From positions 62,001-126,000 of the forward strand of contig NZ_JACBFO010000001.1 in NCBI RefSeq assembly GCF_021401135.1: 64,000 nt of DNA. Direction: 5' to 3'. A program made the position numbers and the translations under genes. Origin of the DNA: Azonexus sp. R2A61 (lineage in GTDB: Bacteria > Pseudomonadota > Gammaproteobacteria > Burkholderiales > Rhodocyclaceae). Of the stretch, positions 18,115 to 27,017 are shown in pieces. Every line of letters begins with the position of its first letter. Within the stretch, counting starts at the first letter, position 1. The notes beneath the pieces are model-generated. The model was given only the letters and a program-made list of their open reading frames with translations, was not told the origin of the DNA and did no database searches.

Positions 18115-20124
18115 ATGCAAGGTTCTCTCGCCTCACCCCCGCTCTCGCTGCCGGACAATCTGTTGCAGGCCGGGCTCGACCTGCTCGATCAGGGCATTGC
18201 GGTATTCGATGGCGATCTTCGCCTGATTGCCTGCAACCGTCCATTCCTGGCCCTGCTCGATTTGCCGGTGTCGCTGGCCCGGGCCGGAACCACCTTCGAG
18301 AGTTTCCTGCGACACGATGCGCAGCGCGGCGAATTCGGTCCGGGCGACCCCGAAACCCAGGTCGCGGAGCGCCTGGCCGTCGGCCGCGAACTCGCCCTGC
18401 AGACGCACGAGCGGCAACGTCCCAACGGCAAGGTCCTGCTGGTACGCGGCGAGCCTCTGCCCGACGGTGGCTTCGTCAATCTCTATTCGGATGTCACCGA
18501 ACAGCGCTATCTCGAACACCTCAGCGAACACCAGAACTTCCAGCTGGAGGAACGGGTGCGCCGGCGCACCGCGCAACTGGAAAATGCCAACGCCAACCTT
18601 CGTCGGGCCAACCAGGAAAAGGAAAGCATCGCTGCGGCGCTGGGCCGCAGCGAAGCGCGCCTGCGGCTGATCAACGACACCATTCCGATCCTGATCGGCT
18701 ACATCGACCGCAACGAAATCTATCGCTATGCCAACAAGGGCTACGCCGACTGGTACGGACTGCCGGACGGCTCGGTGACCGGCCGGGCGATGCTCGACGT
18801 GGTCGGTCCCCAGGTTTATGCCCAGGTACGCGATTCGGTACAGAAGGCACTGAGCGGCCACCGGATGACCTACGAGTACCAGATGCAGCGCCAGGGACGG
18901 CTGGCCTACGCGAGCAGCACGCTGGTGCCGGAAGTTGCGGTCGACGGCAGCATTCCGGGAATTTTCGTCTTCTCGCACGACATCACCGAACAGAAGCGGA
19001 TGCAGGCCGCCTTGCTGCAGGCGCAGAAAATGGAAGCGATCGGGCAGTTGACCGGCGGTCTGGCCCACGACTTCAACAACCTGCTGACCGTCATCATCGG
19101 CAACCTGGCTGCCTTGCAGGACCATCGGCCGAACGATCCGGCGGTGCACGAGTTCGCCGAGCCGGCACTGCAATCGGCACGGCGGGGGGCGCAACTGATC
19201 AAGCGGCTGCTGACCTTTTCGCGGCAGCAGCCACTGGCACCGCAAGCCATCGACATCGGCGAAATGCTGGGCGACCTGGCCCGCCTGTTGCGCCGCTCGC
19301 TGCCGGAGTCGATCGCCCTGTCCACCGACTGCGGCGGCGAGGCGATCCACGCCCTGGCCGATCCGGCGCAACTGGAAAGCGCGCTGCTCAACTTCGCGCT
19401 CAATGCGCGCGACGCGATGCCGGATGGCGGCCGCTTGCACATCGCTGCGCGCAGCGTCGAACTGGGCAGCGATGCCGACGCCTTCGAGCTGTCGCCCGGA
19501 CGCTATGCGCTGATCGAAATCGCCGACAACGGCAGCGGCATGGACAACGACACGCTGGCGCGCGCCTGCGAACCCTTCTTCACCACCAAACGCCTCGGCC
19601 TCGGCAGCGGCCTCGGACTGGCGATGGCCTACGGCTTCGCACGCCAGTCGGGCGGCGGCCTGGTATTGCGCAGCCAACCCGGCCAGGGAACCTGCGTGCT
19701 GCTGGCGCTGCCGCACACCCATCCGGAAACACTCGCCGACGACGATGCCGGCGAACCGCTGCCGGGCAACGACAACGACCTGATACTGCTGGTCGAGGAC
19801 GACCCGGCGGTACGCCGGATCGTCCGCCAGCAACTGATCGACCTCGGCCACCCGGTCATCGAGGCCGACAGCGCCGACCAGGCACTGGCGCTGGTCGACC
19901 AGGTCGCCGACATCGCCCTTGTGCTGACCGACATGGTGATGCCCGGCACGCTCAACGGCCGCCAGCTTGCCGGCATCCTGCGGGCGCGCCGGCCGGACAT
20001 CCGCGTCGTGCTGATGAGTGGCTATGCCGACGGCGCCAACGCCGGCCCCGATGTCCTGGCCAAACCTTTCGACCGCCACGCGCTGGCCAGGGCACTGGCC
20101 GACAGCCGCCAGGAGAAGTCATGA
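18115..20124 (+). CDS. Hybrid sensor histidine kinase (PAS-PAS-HisKA-ATPase-REC)
   Basis: A soluble 669-residue hybrid kinase. An N-terminal PAS-like domain (about 15-130, FDGDLRLIACNRPF) is followed by a coiled coil (about 140-175) and a second PAS (about 180-295, YIDRNEIYRYANKGYADWYG). The HisKA motif LTGGLAHDFNNLL places the phospho-acceptor at His318. The ATPase domain (about 425-540) has DNGSGMDND and LGSGLGLAMAYG. The C-terminal receiver (about 555-669) has acceptor Asp606 in LTDMVMPG. It overlaps the OmpR-type regulator by four bases (ATGA), so the two form a two-component pair. It is divergent from the acyl-CoA synthetase operon, which makes that operon a possible target. The signal is unknown. 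Confidence 0.9.
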   Translation: MQGSLASPPLSLPDNLLQAGLDLLDQGIAVFDGDLRLIACNRPFLALLDLPVSLARAGTTFESFLRHDAQRGEFGPGDPETQVAERLAVGRELALQTHERQRPNGKVLLVRGEPLPDGGFVNLYSDVTEQRYLEHLSEHQNFQLEERVRRRTAQLENANANLRRANQEKESIAAALGRSEARLRLINDTIPILIGYIDRNEIYRYANKGYADWYGLPDGSVTGRAMLDVVGPQVYAQVRDSVQKALSGHRMTYEYQMQRQGRLAYASSTLVPEVAVDGSIPGIFVFSHDITEQKRMQAALLQAQKMEAIGQLTGGLAHDFNNLLTVIIGNLAALQDHRPNDPAVHEFAEPALQSARRGAQLIKRLLTFSRQQPLAPQAIDIGEMLGDLARLLRRSLPESIALSTDCGGEAIHALADPAQLESALLNFALNARDAMPDGGRLHIAARSVELGSDADAFELSPGRYALIEIADNGSGMDNDTLARACEPFFTTKRLGLGSGLGLAMAYGFARQSGGGLVLRSQPGQGTCVLLALPHTHPETLADDDAGEPLPGNDNDLILLVEDDPAVRRIVRQQLIDLGHPVIEADSADQALALVDQVADIALVLTDMVMPGTLNGRQLAGILRARRPDIRVVLMSGYADGANAGPDVLAKPFDRHALARALADSRQEKS

Positions 20125-20834
20125 AGGACAGCGAACGTCTGATCGCCATCGTCGAAGACGACCCGGACATTGCCCGCATCATCGAACAGGTACTCGGCGA
20201 CTTCGCCTTCCGCACCGTCTGGTTCCGCAGCGCCGGCGACCTTTTGCGCCGACTGCGCAGCCTCTCCCCCGATCTGTGCATTGTCGATCTGGGACTGCCG
20301 GACATGGACGGGCTCGAAGCGATGCAGCGCATCCGCGCACAAAGCGCCTGCGGGATCATGATCCTGACCGGCCGCGCCCACGTCAGCGATCGCGTGATGG
20401 GGCTCGAACTGGGGGCCGACGACTATGTGCTGAAACCCTTCGAACCGCGCGAACTGGTCGCCCGCGTGCGCAGCATTCTGCGTCGCCGTCTTGGCGGCGA
20501 GGACGCCGAGGGCGAACGCGTCGCCTGCTTCGGCGGCTGGCGTTTCAATCTCGGCAACAACACGCTGAGCGCGCCGGACGGTCGCGAACAGGTGCTGAGC
20601 ACGGCCGAAGCCGAATTGCTCAAAACCTTCGTCCATCAGCCGAATCGCATCCTGCCGCGGGACAAGTTGATGGGATCGCGCGACGTCAGCCCGAGCGACC
20701 GGGCGATCGACGTCCGCATCTCGCGGCTGCGCCGCAAGCTTGAACCCGATGCCGACAGCCCCGGCATGATCAAGACGGTTTATGGTGCCGGCTATCTGTT
20801 CCTGGCCAACGTCGAATGGCCGGAGAAGGCCTGA
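20121..20834 (+). CDS. OmpR/PhoB-family response regulator
   Basis: A 237-residue DNA-binding regulator. The start at ATG 20121 has the ribosome site AGGAG and overlaps the kinase stop by four bases. The receiver domain (about 5-120) has EDD in IAIVEDDPDIA, acceptor Asp56 in CIVDLGLPDMDG and LKPFEPRELVARV. A winged-helix output domain (about 135-230) shows LSTAEAELLKTFV, RAIDVRISRLRRKLE and IKTVYGAGYLF, the typical recognition-helix and wing pattern. It is the probable phospho-acceptor of the upstream hybrid kinase. Targets are not evident. Confidence 0.92.
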   Translation: MKDSERLIAIVEDDPDIARIIEQVLGDFAFRTVWFRSAGDLLRRLRSLSPDLCIVDLGLPDMDGLEAMQRIRAQSACGIMILTGRAHVSDRVMGLELGADDYVLKPFEPRELVARVRSILRRRLGGEDAEGERVACFGGWRFNLGNNTLSAPDGREQVLSTAEAELLKTFVHQPNRILPRDKLMGSRDVSPSDRAIDVRISRLRRKLEPDADSPGMIKTVYGAGYLFLANVEWPEKA

Positions 20835-20839
20835 GCCGC

Positions 20840-20873
20840 AACGCCGTTCACATCCTCCGGCCGGGCGTTTTTT
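20840..20873 (+). terminator. Possible intrinsic terminator after the response regulator gene
   Basis: AACGCC and GGCGTT can pair across an 18-base loop and are followed by a run of T. The stem is short and the loop long, so support is moderate. Confidence 0.4.
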
Positions 20874-20907
20874 GCGTTCTGCTGCGGTCGACCGCAGCAA
20901 AACGCAA
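20872..20907. repeat. SalI-centred imperfect palindrome between convergent genes
   Basis: Eighteen bases on each side of the centre of GTCGAC pair with a single mismatch; the inner 20 bases (TGCTGCGGTCGACCGCAGCA) are perfect. It lies between the convergent regulator and EF-G-like genes. It shares its core TGCGGTCGACCGCA with the elements at 43194, 51322 and 53080. It may act as a transcription barrier, but its flanking T/A tracts do not follow the usual terminator layout. Confidence 0.75.
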
Positions 20908-20912
20908 TTTTC

Positions 20913-22964
20913 TCATTCGTCCTCGTCGTGCAGCCGGAAGCGGCTCGCCAGTTGCTGCTGGATGTTCGGCGGCACCGCGGCGTAACGGGCGAACTCGATG
21001 GTGTAGCTGCCCTGGCCACCGGTCAGCGACTTCAGGCGCGACTGGTAGTCGTTCAGTTCGGCCAGCGGCACTTCGCCGGTGATCGCGGCAAAGCCGTGGC
21101 CGCGCCCGTCGGTGCCGGTGATGTGGCCGCGGCGGCCGGCGAGGTCGCCGGTGAGATCACCGATGGCCGTTTCCGGCACGACGATCTCGATGCTGACGAT
21201 GGGTTCCAGCACGATCGGCTTGGCGTTGCGGATGGCCTCGATCACCGCCTTGCGGCCGGCGACGGTGAAGGCCACTTCCTTGCCGTCGACGGCGTGCGTC
21301 TTGCCGTCGAAGACAGTGACGCGCAGGTCTTCCACCGGGTAGCCGGCGACGACGCCGCCTTCCAGGCCCTGACGAATGCCCTTTTCGACGGCGGCCATGA
21401 AGACGCCGGGTATGACGCCGCCCTTCACCGCATCGACGAACTCGAAGCCTTCGCCGCGCTCGCGCGGCTCGATGCGCAGATGCACCTCGCCGAACTGGCC
21501 GGCGCCGCCCGACTGCTTCTTGTGCCGGTACATGGCTTCGGCGCCGCCGGTGATGGTTTCGCGGTAGGGAATGCGCGGCGGCTTGGTGTCGACTTCCAGC
21601 TTGTACTGGCCGGCCATGCGCGCCAGCTTGGCCTTCAGGTGGATTTCGCCAAGCCCGCGGATGACCGTCTCGTTGCTGCTCGGATGACGCTCGACGACGA
21701 AGGTCGGGTCTTCCATGGCCAGCTTGGCCAGCACATCGAACAGGCGCTGCTCGTCGCCCTTCTTCTTCGTTTCCACCGCCAGCCCGGCCATCGGCCGCGG
21801 GAATTCGAGCGGCAGCAGATGGATGTGGTCCTCGTCATGGGAATCGTGCAGGACGCAGTCGAACTCGATTTCCTCGACCTTGGCCACGGCGCCGATGTCG
21901 CCCGGCACCAGCTCGTCGACTTCCACGGTGTCCTTGCCCTGCAACTGGTAGAGATGGGCGACCTTGAACGGGCGTTTGCCGTCGCCGACGAAGAGCTGCA
22001 TGTCCTTTTTCACCGTGCCCTGATGCACGCGGAAGATGCCGATCTTGCCCAGGTAGGGATCGACCACCACCTTGAAGACATGCGCCAGCACGTGCTTGCC
22101 GGCGTCCGGCTCAGCGTGGAAGGACTGCGTCGTGCCCCCCGGCTCACCCTTGTAGAAGGGCGGCGGATTGCCCTCGGCCGGGTTCGGGGCCAGCGTCGCC
22201 AGCACGTGGAGCAGTTCCCGGATACCGGCGCCGGTCTTGGCCGAGGTGAGCAGGATGGGAATCAGGTGGCCTTCGCGCAGCGCCTTCTCGAAGGGCGCGT
22301 GCAGCGCCTCGCCACTCGGATCGGCCCCGTCTTCCAGGTATTGCGCGAGGAGATCCTCGTCCTCCTCGACGATCTGGTCGATCAGCGCACGATGGGCGGC
22401 GGCGACCGATTCGAAGTCGGCATCGCCGCTGTCGTGCTCGAGCACTTCGACAACGTCGGCGGCGCCGTGCGCCGGCAGGTCGAGGAGCATGCACTGCTTG
22501 CCGAAACGCTCGCGGATGTCGGCCACCAGGCCGGGCAGGTCGAGGTTGTCGGCGTCGATCTTGTTGATGACGATCATCCGGCACAGCTTGCGCTCGGCAG
22601 CATGGCGCATCATGCGCTCAGTCATCAGCTCGACGCCGGTCTGGGCGTTGATGACGATCAGCGCGGTATCGACACCGGCCAGCGCAGCGATGGCCGGGCC
22701 GGCGAAATCTGGATAGCCCGGGGTGTCGACCGCATGAATCCGAACGTCCTGATGCGCCATCCGGACGATGGCCGAATTCAGCGAATGGCCGCTTTCCTTT
22801 TCCAACGGATCGAAATCGCAGACGGTATTGCCCTTGGCGACGCTCCCGGCCGTCGGGATGCTTCCGGTGGCAACCAGCAAAGCTTCGACCAGAGAGGTCT
22901 TGCCTGCGGCGCCATGACCGACCAGCGCAACGCTGCGTCGTGATTCGCTTCTGTAGCTGGACAT
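20913..22964 (-). CDS. EF-G-like translational GTPase (EF-G paralog)
   Basis: A 683-residue protein with the full five-domain layout of elongation factor G. The P-loop reads GHGAAGKTSL (near residue 17) instead of the usual GHIDAGKT. NKID is present, and the later domains show the family pattern (GLGEIHLKAKL, PRIPYRETI, ending in an acidic HDEDE). In switch II the usual DTPGHVDF is DTPGYPDF, so the catalytic His is Tyr. Paralogs with this change are known in bacteria and may hydrolyse GTP poorly. It is therefore unlikely to be the main translocase; no str-operon ribosomal genes are nearby. A ribosome-associated or stress role is plausible. It lies 41 bases after a small membrane protein gene. 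Confidence 0.85.
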   Translation of the reverse strand: MSSYRSESRRSVALVGHGAAGKTSLVEALLVATGSIPTAGSVAKGNTVCDFDPLEKESGHSLNSAIVRMAHQDVRIHAVDTPGYPDFAGPAIAALAGVDTALIVINAQTGVELMTERMMRHAAERKLCRMIVINKIDADNLDLPGLVADIRERFGKQCMLLDLPAHGAADVVEVLEHDSGDADFESVAAAHRALIDQIVEEDEDLLAQYLEDGADPSGEALHAPFEKALREGHLIPILLTSAKTGAGIRELLHVLATLAPNPAEGNPPPFYKGEPGGTTQSFHAEPDAGKHVLAHVFKVVVDPYLGKIGIFRVHQGTVKKDMQLFVGDGKRPFKVAHLYQLQGKDTVEVDELVPGDIGAVAKVEEIEFDCVLHDSHDEDHIHLLPLEFPRPMAGLAVETKKKGDEQRLFDVLAKLAMEDPTFVVERHPSSNETVIRGLGEIHLKAKLARMAGQYKLEVDTKPPRIPYRETITGGAEAMYRHKKQSGGAGQFGEVHLRIEPRERGEGFEFVDAVKGGVIPGVFMAAVEKGIRQGLEGGVVAGYPVEDLRVTVFDGKTHAVDGKEVAFTVAGRKAVIEAIRNAKPIVLEPIVSIEIVVPETAIGDLTGDLAGRRGHITGTDGRGHGFAAITGEVPLAELNDYQSRLKSLTGGQGSYTIEFARYAAVPPNIQQQLASRFRLHDEDE

Positions 22965-23005
22965 CGTGCTCTCCCTGTCTTCTCGTTGAACGAAAGCGGT
23001 CCGGG

Positions 23006-23329
23006 CTAGCGCATCTTGGCAGCCTCGATCATTTCAGCCACCAGGCGCTCGGCGAAATACGGTCCGAAACTCAGGATCAGCGCAGCGGCCAGCGCACCGA
23101 GCAACAACGCACCCATCAACTGATAACGGGCCAGCCGGAAGTCGTCGCCGCGCGTCCAGGCAAACCACAGCGGCCCGAGCACCGGCACCACGGCGACCGG
23201 CAACGCGGCGCGCCAACCGGAGGCCAGCGCCGCCGGCAAGGTATTGATGTAGCCGACCAGCAACAGTGCTGCAGCGCCGGCTAGCAGCAGCGAACTACCG
23301 ATTGCGAAGGCGACGAACCAGCCATCCAT
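23006..23329 (-). CDS. Small inner-membrane protein of unknown function
   Basis: A 107-residue hydrophobic protein. The start is the ATG at 23329-23327, overlapping the glmU stop by one base (TAATG), so it is probably translated by coupling. Three hydrophobic segments are visible at about 5-28, 42-60 and 72-92, with the basic stretch TRGDDFRLARYQ between the second and third. No family is recognised. Position between glmU and an EF-G-like gene gives no clear functional hint. Confidence 0.7.
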   Translation of the reverse strand: MDGWFVAFAIGSSLLLAGAAALLLVGYINTLPAALASGWRAALPVAVVPVLGPLWFAWTRGDDFRLARYQLMGALLLGALAAALILSFGPYFAERLVAEMIEAAKMR

Positions 23330-24687
23330 TATTTCTTCTCCTTGATCGGGCGCTGCCAACCGGTCAGCGACATCTGCTTGGCCCGGGATACGGTCAACGT
23401 GTCCGGCGGCGCATTTTTGGTCAGCGTGGTACCGGCACCGAGCGTCGCCCCGCGCCCCACGGTAACCGGCGCCACCAACTGCGTATCCGAACCGATGAAC
23501 GCGTCGTCCTCGATGATCGTCTTGTGCTTGTTGACGCCATCGTAGTTGCAGGTGATCGTGCCGGCACCGATATTGACCCGCTGGCCGATCTCCGCATCGC
23601 CGATGTAGGCCAGGTGATTGGCCTTGGATTGCGCCCCGATGCGACTTTTCTTGACCTCGACGAAGTTGCCGATATGCACCTCGGGTCCCAGTTCCGCGCC
23701 CGGGCGCAAACGCGCGTAGGGACCGAGCACGCCGTCCGGACCGATCGTCGCATCCTCGAAATGGCAAAAGGCGGCGATTCGCGTTCCGGGACCGACTTTG
23801 ACGTTCTTCAGCACGCAGTAAGGGCCAACTTCGACGGCATCACCCAGTTCGACACGGCCTTCGAACACGCAACCGACGTCGATCGCCACATCGCGACCGT
23901 GGGTCAATTGCCCCCGGATATCGATCCGCGCCGGATCGACCAAGCGCACCCCGTCGACCATCAGACGCTCCGCCTGATTGCGCTGGTGGCGGCGTTCCAG
24001 TTCCGCCAGTTGCAGCTTGCTGTTGACGCCAAGCACTTCCCATTCGGCGGCCGGCTGGGCGGTTTTTACCGATATTCCGGCGTCGACCGCAAGGGCGACC
24101 AGATCGGTCAGATAGTATTCGCCCTGGGCATTGTCGTTCTTCAAGGCCGACAGCCAGCCGGCCAGGCGATCGGTCGGCAGCACCATGATGCCGGTGTTGA
24201 TCTCACGGATGGCTTTCTCGGCGGCATCGGCATCCTTCTGCTCGACGATGCGCAGCACGTTGCCGGCCGCATCGCGAACGATCCGGCCGTAACCGGTCGG
24301 ATCCGCCAGATCGACCGTCAACACGGCCACGCCTTGCCCCGCCGCCTGCAGCAGGCGCCCCAACGTCGCAGCGCTGATCAACGGGACGTCGCCGTACAGC
24401 ACCAGCGTCTGCGCGGCCGACGAGAGCTGCGGCAGGGCCTGCGCGACGGCATGTCCGGTCCCCAGTTGCTGCGCCTGTTCGGCCCAGCAAATATCGTCCG
24501 CCGCCAGGGTCGACCGCACGATCGTTCCACCATGACCATAGACGAGGATCAGGCGTTCCGGCGACAGGCTGCGCGCGGTATCGATGACGTGGCTGGCCAG
24601 TGCCTTGCCGCCGATCGGGTGAAGCACTTTCGGCAATTGGGAATGCATGCGCTTGCCCTGGCCGGCAGCGAGAATGACGATGTTCAT
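23329..24687 (-). CDS. glmU: Bifunctional UDP-N-acetylglucosamine pyrophosphorylase / glucosamine-1-phosphate acetyltransferase
   Basis: GlmU acetylates glucosamine-1-phosphate and then couples the product to UTP, giving UDP-GlcNAc for peptidoglycan and lipopolysaccharide. The 452-residue protein starts with the nucleotidyltransferase signature [18 protein letters not shown] (about 6-24) and YGDVPLI (near 100). From about residue 250 it has the left-handed beta-helix of hexapeptide repeats, with the active-site region [19 protein letters not shown] and YIGDAEIG. All catalytic regions appear intact and the length is normal. The downstream gene overlaps its stop codon. The usual partner glmS is not in view. 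Confidence 0.97.
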   Translation of the reverse strand: MNIVILAAGQGKRMHSQLPKVLHPIGGKALASHVIDTARSLSPERLILVYGHGGTIVRSTLAADDICWAEQAQQLGTGHAVAQALPQLSSAAQTLVLYGDVPLISAATLGRLLQAAGQGVAVLTVDLADPTGYGRIVRDAAGNVLRIVEQKDADAAEKAIREINTGIMVLPTDRLAGWLSALKNDNAQGEYYLTDLVALAVDAGISVKTAQPAAEWEVLGVNSKLQLAELERRHQRNQAERLMVDGVRLVDPARIDIRGQLTHGRDVAIDVGCVFEGRVELGDAVEVGPYCVLKNVKVGPGTRIAAFCHFEDATIGPDGVLGPYARLRPGAELGPEVHIGNFVEVKKSRIGAQSKANHLAYIGDAEIGQRVNIGAGTITCNYDGVNKHKTIIEDDAFIGSDTQLVAPVTVGRGATLGAGTTLTKNAPPDTLTVSRAKQMSLTGWQRPIKEKK

Positions 24688-24705
24688 GAAATCGGGAAAG
24701 AAAGG

Positions 24706-24723
24706 GCCAGCCGACCGGCTGGC
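24706..24723 (-). terminator. Weak stem-loop between the membrane/winged-helix gene and glmU
   Basis: A 7-bp stem (GCCAGCC/GGCTGGC, loop of four) is followed on the minus strand by CCTTTCTTTCCC. The tract is only T-rich, so termination may be partial. Confidence 0.4.
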
Positions 24724-24729
24724 GGATGG

Positions 24730-25455
24730 TCAGGCAAGTTTCTTGTCGGACTGGGCGCCGATGATTTCATCGAGCACGGCCTTGCCGCGCGTCGAAACGA
24801 ACCAGTGCAGGACGTTCTTTTCATTGATGCGGGTTTCGATGACACCCAGGGTCTTCATCACGGTCAACCGCTGACTGACGAAATCGCGTGGCAGCCCGGT
24901 CCGCTCGCAGACGGCCGCCAGGTTGCCGTAGACGAATTTTTCTTCGGCCAGCGCGCGCAGGATTTCGACATCGTTGTACGACAGGACTTCGCGCGGATCG
25001 GGTTCCGGTGCCTTGACCTCGGCCGGCACCGGCGCCACGGCCGGCGCCTCGTCGCGTTTTTGCTTGAGATGCCCGACATCGCGACGCACCAGTTCGATCT
25101 GCCCCATCAGCTTCTGCGCCAGGTTTTCAAACAGACGACGCGAGGCAACGACATAGATCAGGCAAAAGCCGGCAAACACGTAGAAGTCGACCGGCTTGGT
25201 CCGTGCGCCCTCGAGCAGGGTGCTGGAAATCATGTTCAGGAACAACGGTACGGTCAACGCGGCAACCACACCAAAAACGGGATACTTGATCCAGTCGCCC
25301 CGCCGGGGCTCTCCCTGGCGATCGGCCAGAAAATAATTCGCGGCGCCCCCGAGAACACCGGCCAGGACCATGATCGCCAGAATCATCAGCATGTGGCCAT
25401 CGAGCGCGCCGCTTGGCGCGGTCACCTGAAAAGCCTGTTGCAGGTCTGCCGACAT
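24730..25455 (-). CDS. Membrane protein with C-terminal winged-helix-like domain
   Basis: A 241-residue protein. The N-terminal part has three hydrophobic segments, at about 20-43 (MLMILAIMVLAGVLGG), 58-78 and 90-108. A charged helical stretch (RRLFENLAQKLMGQIELVRRD) and a proline/alanine linker (about 136-155) come next. Residues 157-235 look like a winged-helix fold with LRALAEEKFVYGNLAAVC and a possible recognition helix DFVSQRLTVMKTLGVI. The layout recalls proteins annotated as YEATS-associated helix-containing, but I am not certain of that match. A membrane-tethered regulator or sensor is possible. It lies upstream of glmU, separated from it by a weak stem-loop. Confidence 0.7.
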   Translation of the reverse strand: MSADLQQAFQVTAPSGALDGHMLMILAIMVLAGVLGGAANYFLADRQGEPRRGDWIKYPVFGVVAALTVPLFLNMISSTLLEGARTKPVDFYVFAGFCLIYVVASRRLFENLAQKLMGQIELVRRDVGHLKQKRDEAPAVAPVPAEVKAPEPDPREVLSYNDVEILRALAEEKFVYGNLAAVCERTGLPRDFVSQRLTVMKTLGVIETRINEKNVLHWFVSTRGKAVLDEIIGAQSDKKLA

Positions 25456-25496
25456 TTTCTACTCCCCCTTGAGCGATTCCGCATTTTTGCACAAAC

Positions 25497-25530
25497 AAAA
25501 ACCCCGCGGGTCGAAACCGGCGGGGTTTTT
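25497..25530. terminator. Bidirectional intrinsic terminator downstream of gltD
   Basis: AAAA, then a 7-bp stem (ACCCCGC/GCGGGGT) and TTTT are visible, so both strands read stem plus U tract. It lies 18 bases after the gltD stop and before the next minus-strand gene. Confidence 0.85.
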
Positions 25531-25547
25531 CAGGGTTTTTACCCCCC

Positions 25548-27017
25548 TCAGCGCGGCAGGGTGGTCGTTCCCATCAGATAGGCATCGACCTCGCGAGCCG
25601 CCTGACGACCCTCACGGATCGCCCAGACGACGAGCGACTGGCCGCGACGGACGTCGCCAGCCGCAAACACGCCATCGACACTGGTGCGATAGCAGCCGTC
25701 ACCGTCCGTCGTCGCCTTGGCGTTGTTGCGCGCATCCTTTTCGATACCGAACGCATCGAGCAGGCTGCCGACCGGATTGACGAAACCCATCGCCAGAAAG
25801 GCGGCGTCGCACGGCAGTTCGAATTCCGAACCGGCGACTTCGTTCATCTTGCCGCCCACCCATTCGACACGCACGGCCTTGAGCGCCTTGACGTTGCCCT
25901 GACCATCCTCGATGAACGCCTTGGTCGCCACGGCAAACTCGCGGACGGTGCCACCTTCCTTGTGCGACGACGAGGTCCGCATCTTCAGCGGCCAGTACGG
26001 CCAGGTCAGCGGCTTGTCTTCCTGCTCCGGCGGCGCCGGCATCAGTTCAAACTGCGTCACCGAGGCAGCGCCGTGGCGATAGCTGGTACCGACGCAATCG
26101 GAGCCGGTATCGCCGCCACCGATGACGATGACGTGCTTGCCCTTGACGCTGATCGGATTCTTGATGCCCTGCTGGACTTCCTTGTTTTGCGGAATCAGGA
26201 ATTCGAGGGCAGCGTAGACACCCTTGAACTGACGACCGGGAACCGGCAGATCGCGCGGCACTTCCGAACCGGCAGCGAGGATCACGGCGTCGAAATCCTT
26301 CTTCAGCTGTTCGGCAGAAACCGTTTCGGCGGCATCGTTGTTGATGCCGGCCGGGATGTTCTTGTCGCCGACGATGACTTTGGTCTTGAAGACCACACCT
26401 TCGGCTTCCATCTGCGCGACACGACGATCGATCACCGACTTGTTGAGCTTGAAGTCGGGAATGCCGAAGCCGAGCAGACCACCGATACGGCTGGACTTTT
26501 CGAACACCGTCACGTCGTGACCGACACGTGCCAGTTGCTGGGCAGCGGCCATGCCGGCCGGGCCGGAACCGACGATGGCAACCTTCTTGCCCGTTTTGGC
26601 CTTCGGCGGCTGCGGAACGACCCAGCCCATTTCCCAGCCCTTGTCGATGATGAAATGCTCGATCGACTTGATGCCTACCGGCGCAGCATTGATGCCCAGG
26701 GTACAGGCGGCCTCGCAGGGCGCCGGACAGATGCGACCGGTGAAATCCGGGAAATTGTTGGTCGAGTGGAGAACGTCGAGCGCCTGCTTCCAGTTGCCCT
26801 TGTAAACCAGATCGTTCCAGTCCGGAATGATGTTATTCACCGGGCAACCGTTGTTGCAGAACGGGATACCGCAGTCCATGCAACGCGCACCCTGAATCTT
26901 GGCAGCATCATCGGCAAGGGTCTGAACGAATTCCTTGTAATGCGTCAGACGCTTTTCGACCGGTTCGTACGCCTCTTCGAGGCGATCGAATTCCATGAAA
27001 CCCGTCGGCTTGCCCAT
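25548..27017 (-). CDS. gltD: Glutamate synthase (NADPH) small subunit
   Basis: The small subunit oxidises NADPH and sends electrons through FAD and iron-sulfur clusters to GltB. The 489-residue protein has the N-terminal cluster domain with [17 protein letters not shown] (about 40-57), the FAD-binding fold [17 protein letters not shown] (near 150), the NADPH-binding fold [15 protein letters not shown] (near 295) and the C-terminal [19 protein letters not shown]. Its ATG overlaps the gltB stop by one base, giving coupled translation and matched subunits. A strong terminator follows. Function is ammonia assimilation together with glutamine synthetase. Confidence 0.97.
   Translation of the reverse strand: MGKPTGFMEFDRLEEAYEPVEKRLTHYKEFVQTLADDAAKIQGARCMDCGIPFCNNGCPVNNIIPDWNDLVYKGNWKQALDVLHSTNNFPDFTGRICPAPCEAACTLGINAAPVGIKSIEHFIIDKGWEMGWVVPQPPKAKTGKKVAIVGSGPAGMAAAQQLARVGHDVTVFEKSSRIGGLLGFGIPDFKLNKSVIDRRVAQMEAEGVVFKTKVIVGDKNIPAGINNDAAETVSAEQLKKDFDAVILAAGSEVPRDLPVPGRQFKGVYAALEFLIPQNKEVQQGIKNPISVKGKHVIVIGGGDTGSDCVGTSYRHGAASVTQFELMPAPPEQEDKPLTWPYWPLKMRTSSSHKEGGTVREFAVATKAFIEDGQGNVKALKAVRVEWVGGKMNEVAGSEFELPCDAAFLAMGFVNPVGSLLDAFGIEKDARNNAKATTDGDGCYRTSVDGVFAAGDVRRGQSLVVWAIREGRQAAREVDAYLMGTTTLPR

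Noticed and set aside
20872..20907. Palindrome as an ordinary intrinsic terminator
   Set aside because: The T tract is upstream and A residues are in the right arm; a few T follow on the + strand only, so it was kept as a repeat.
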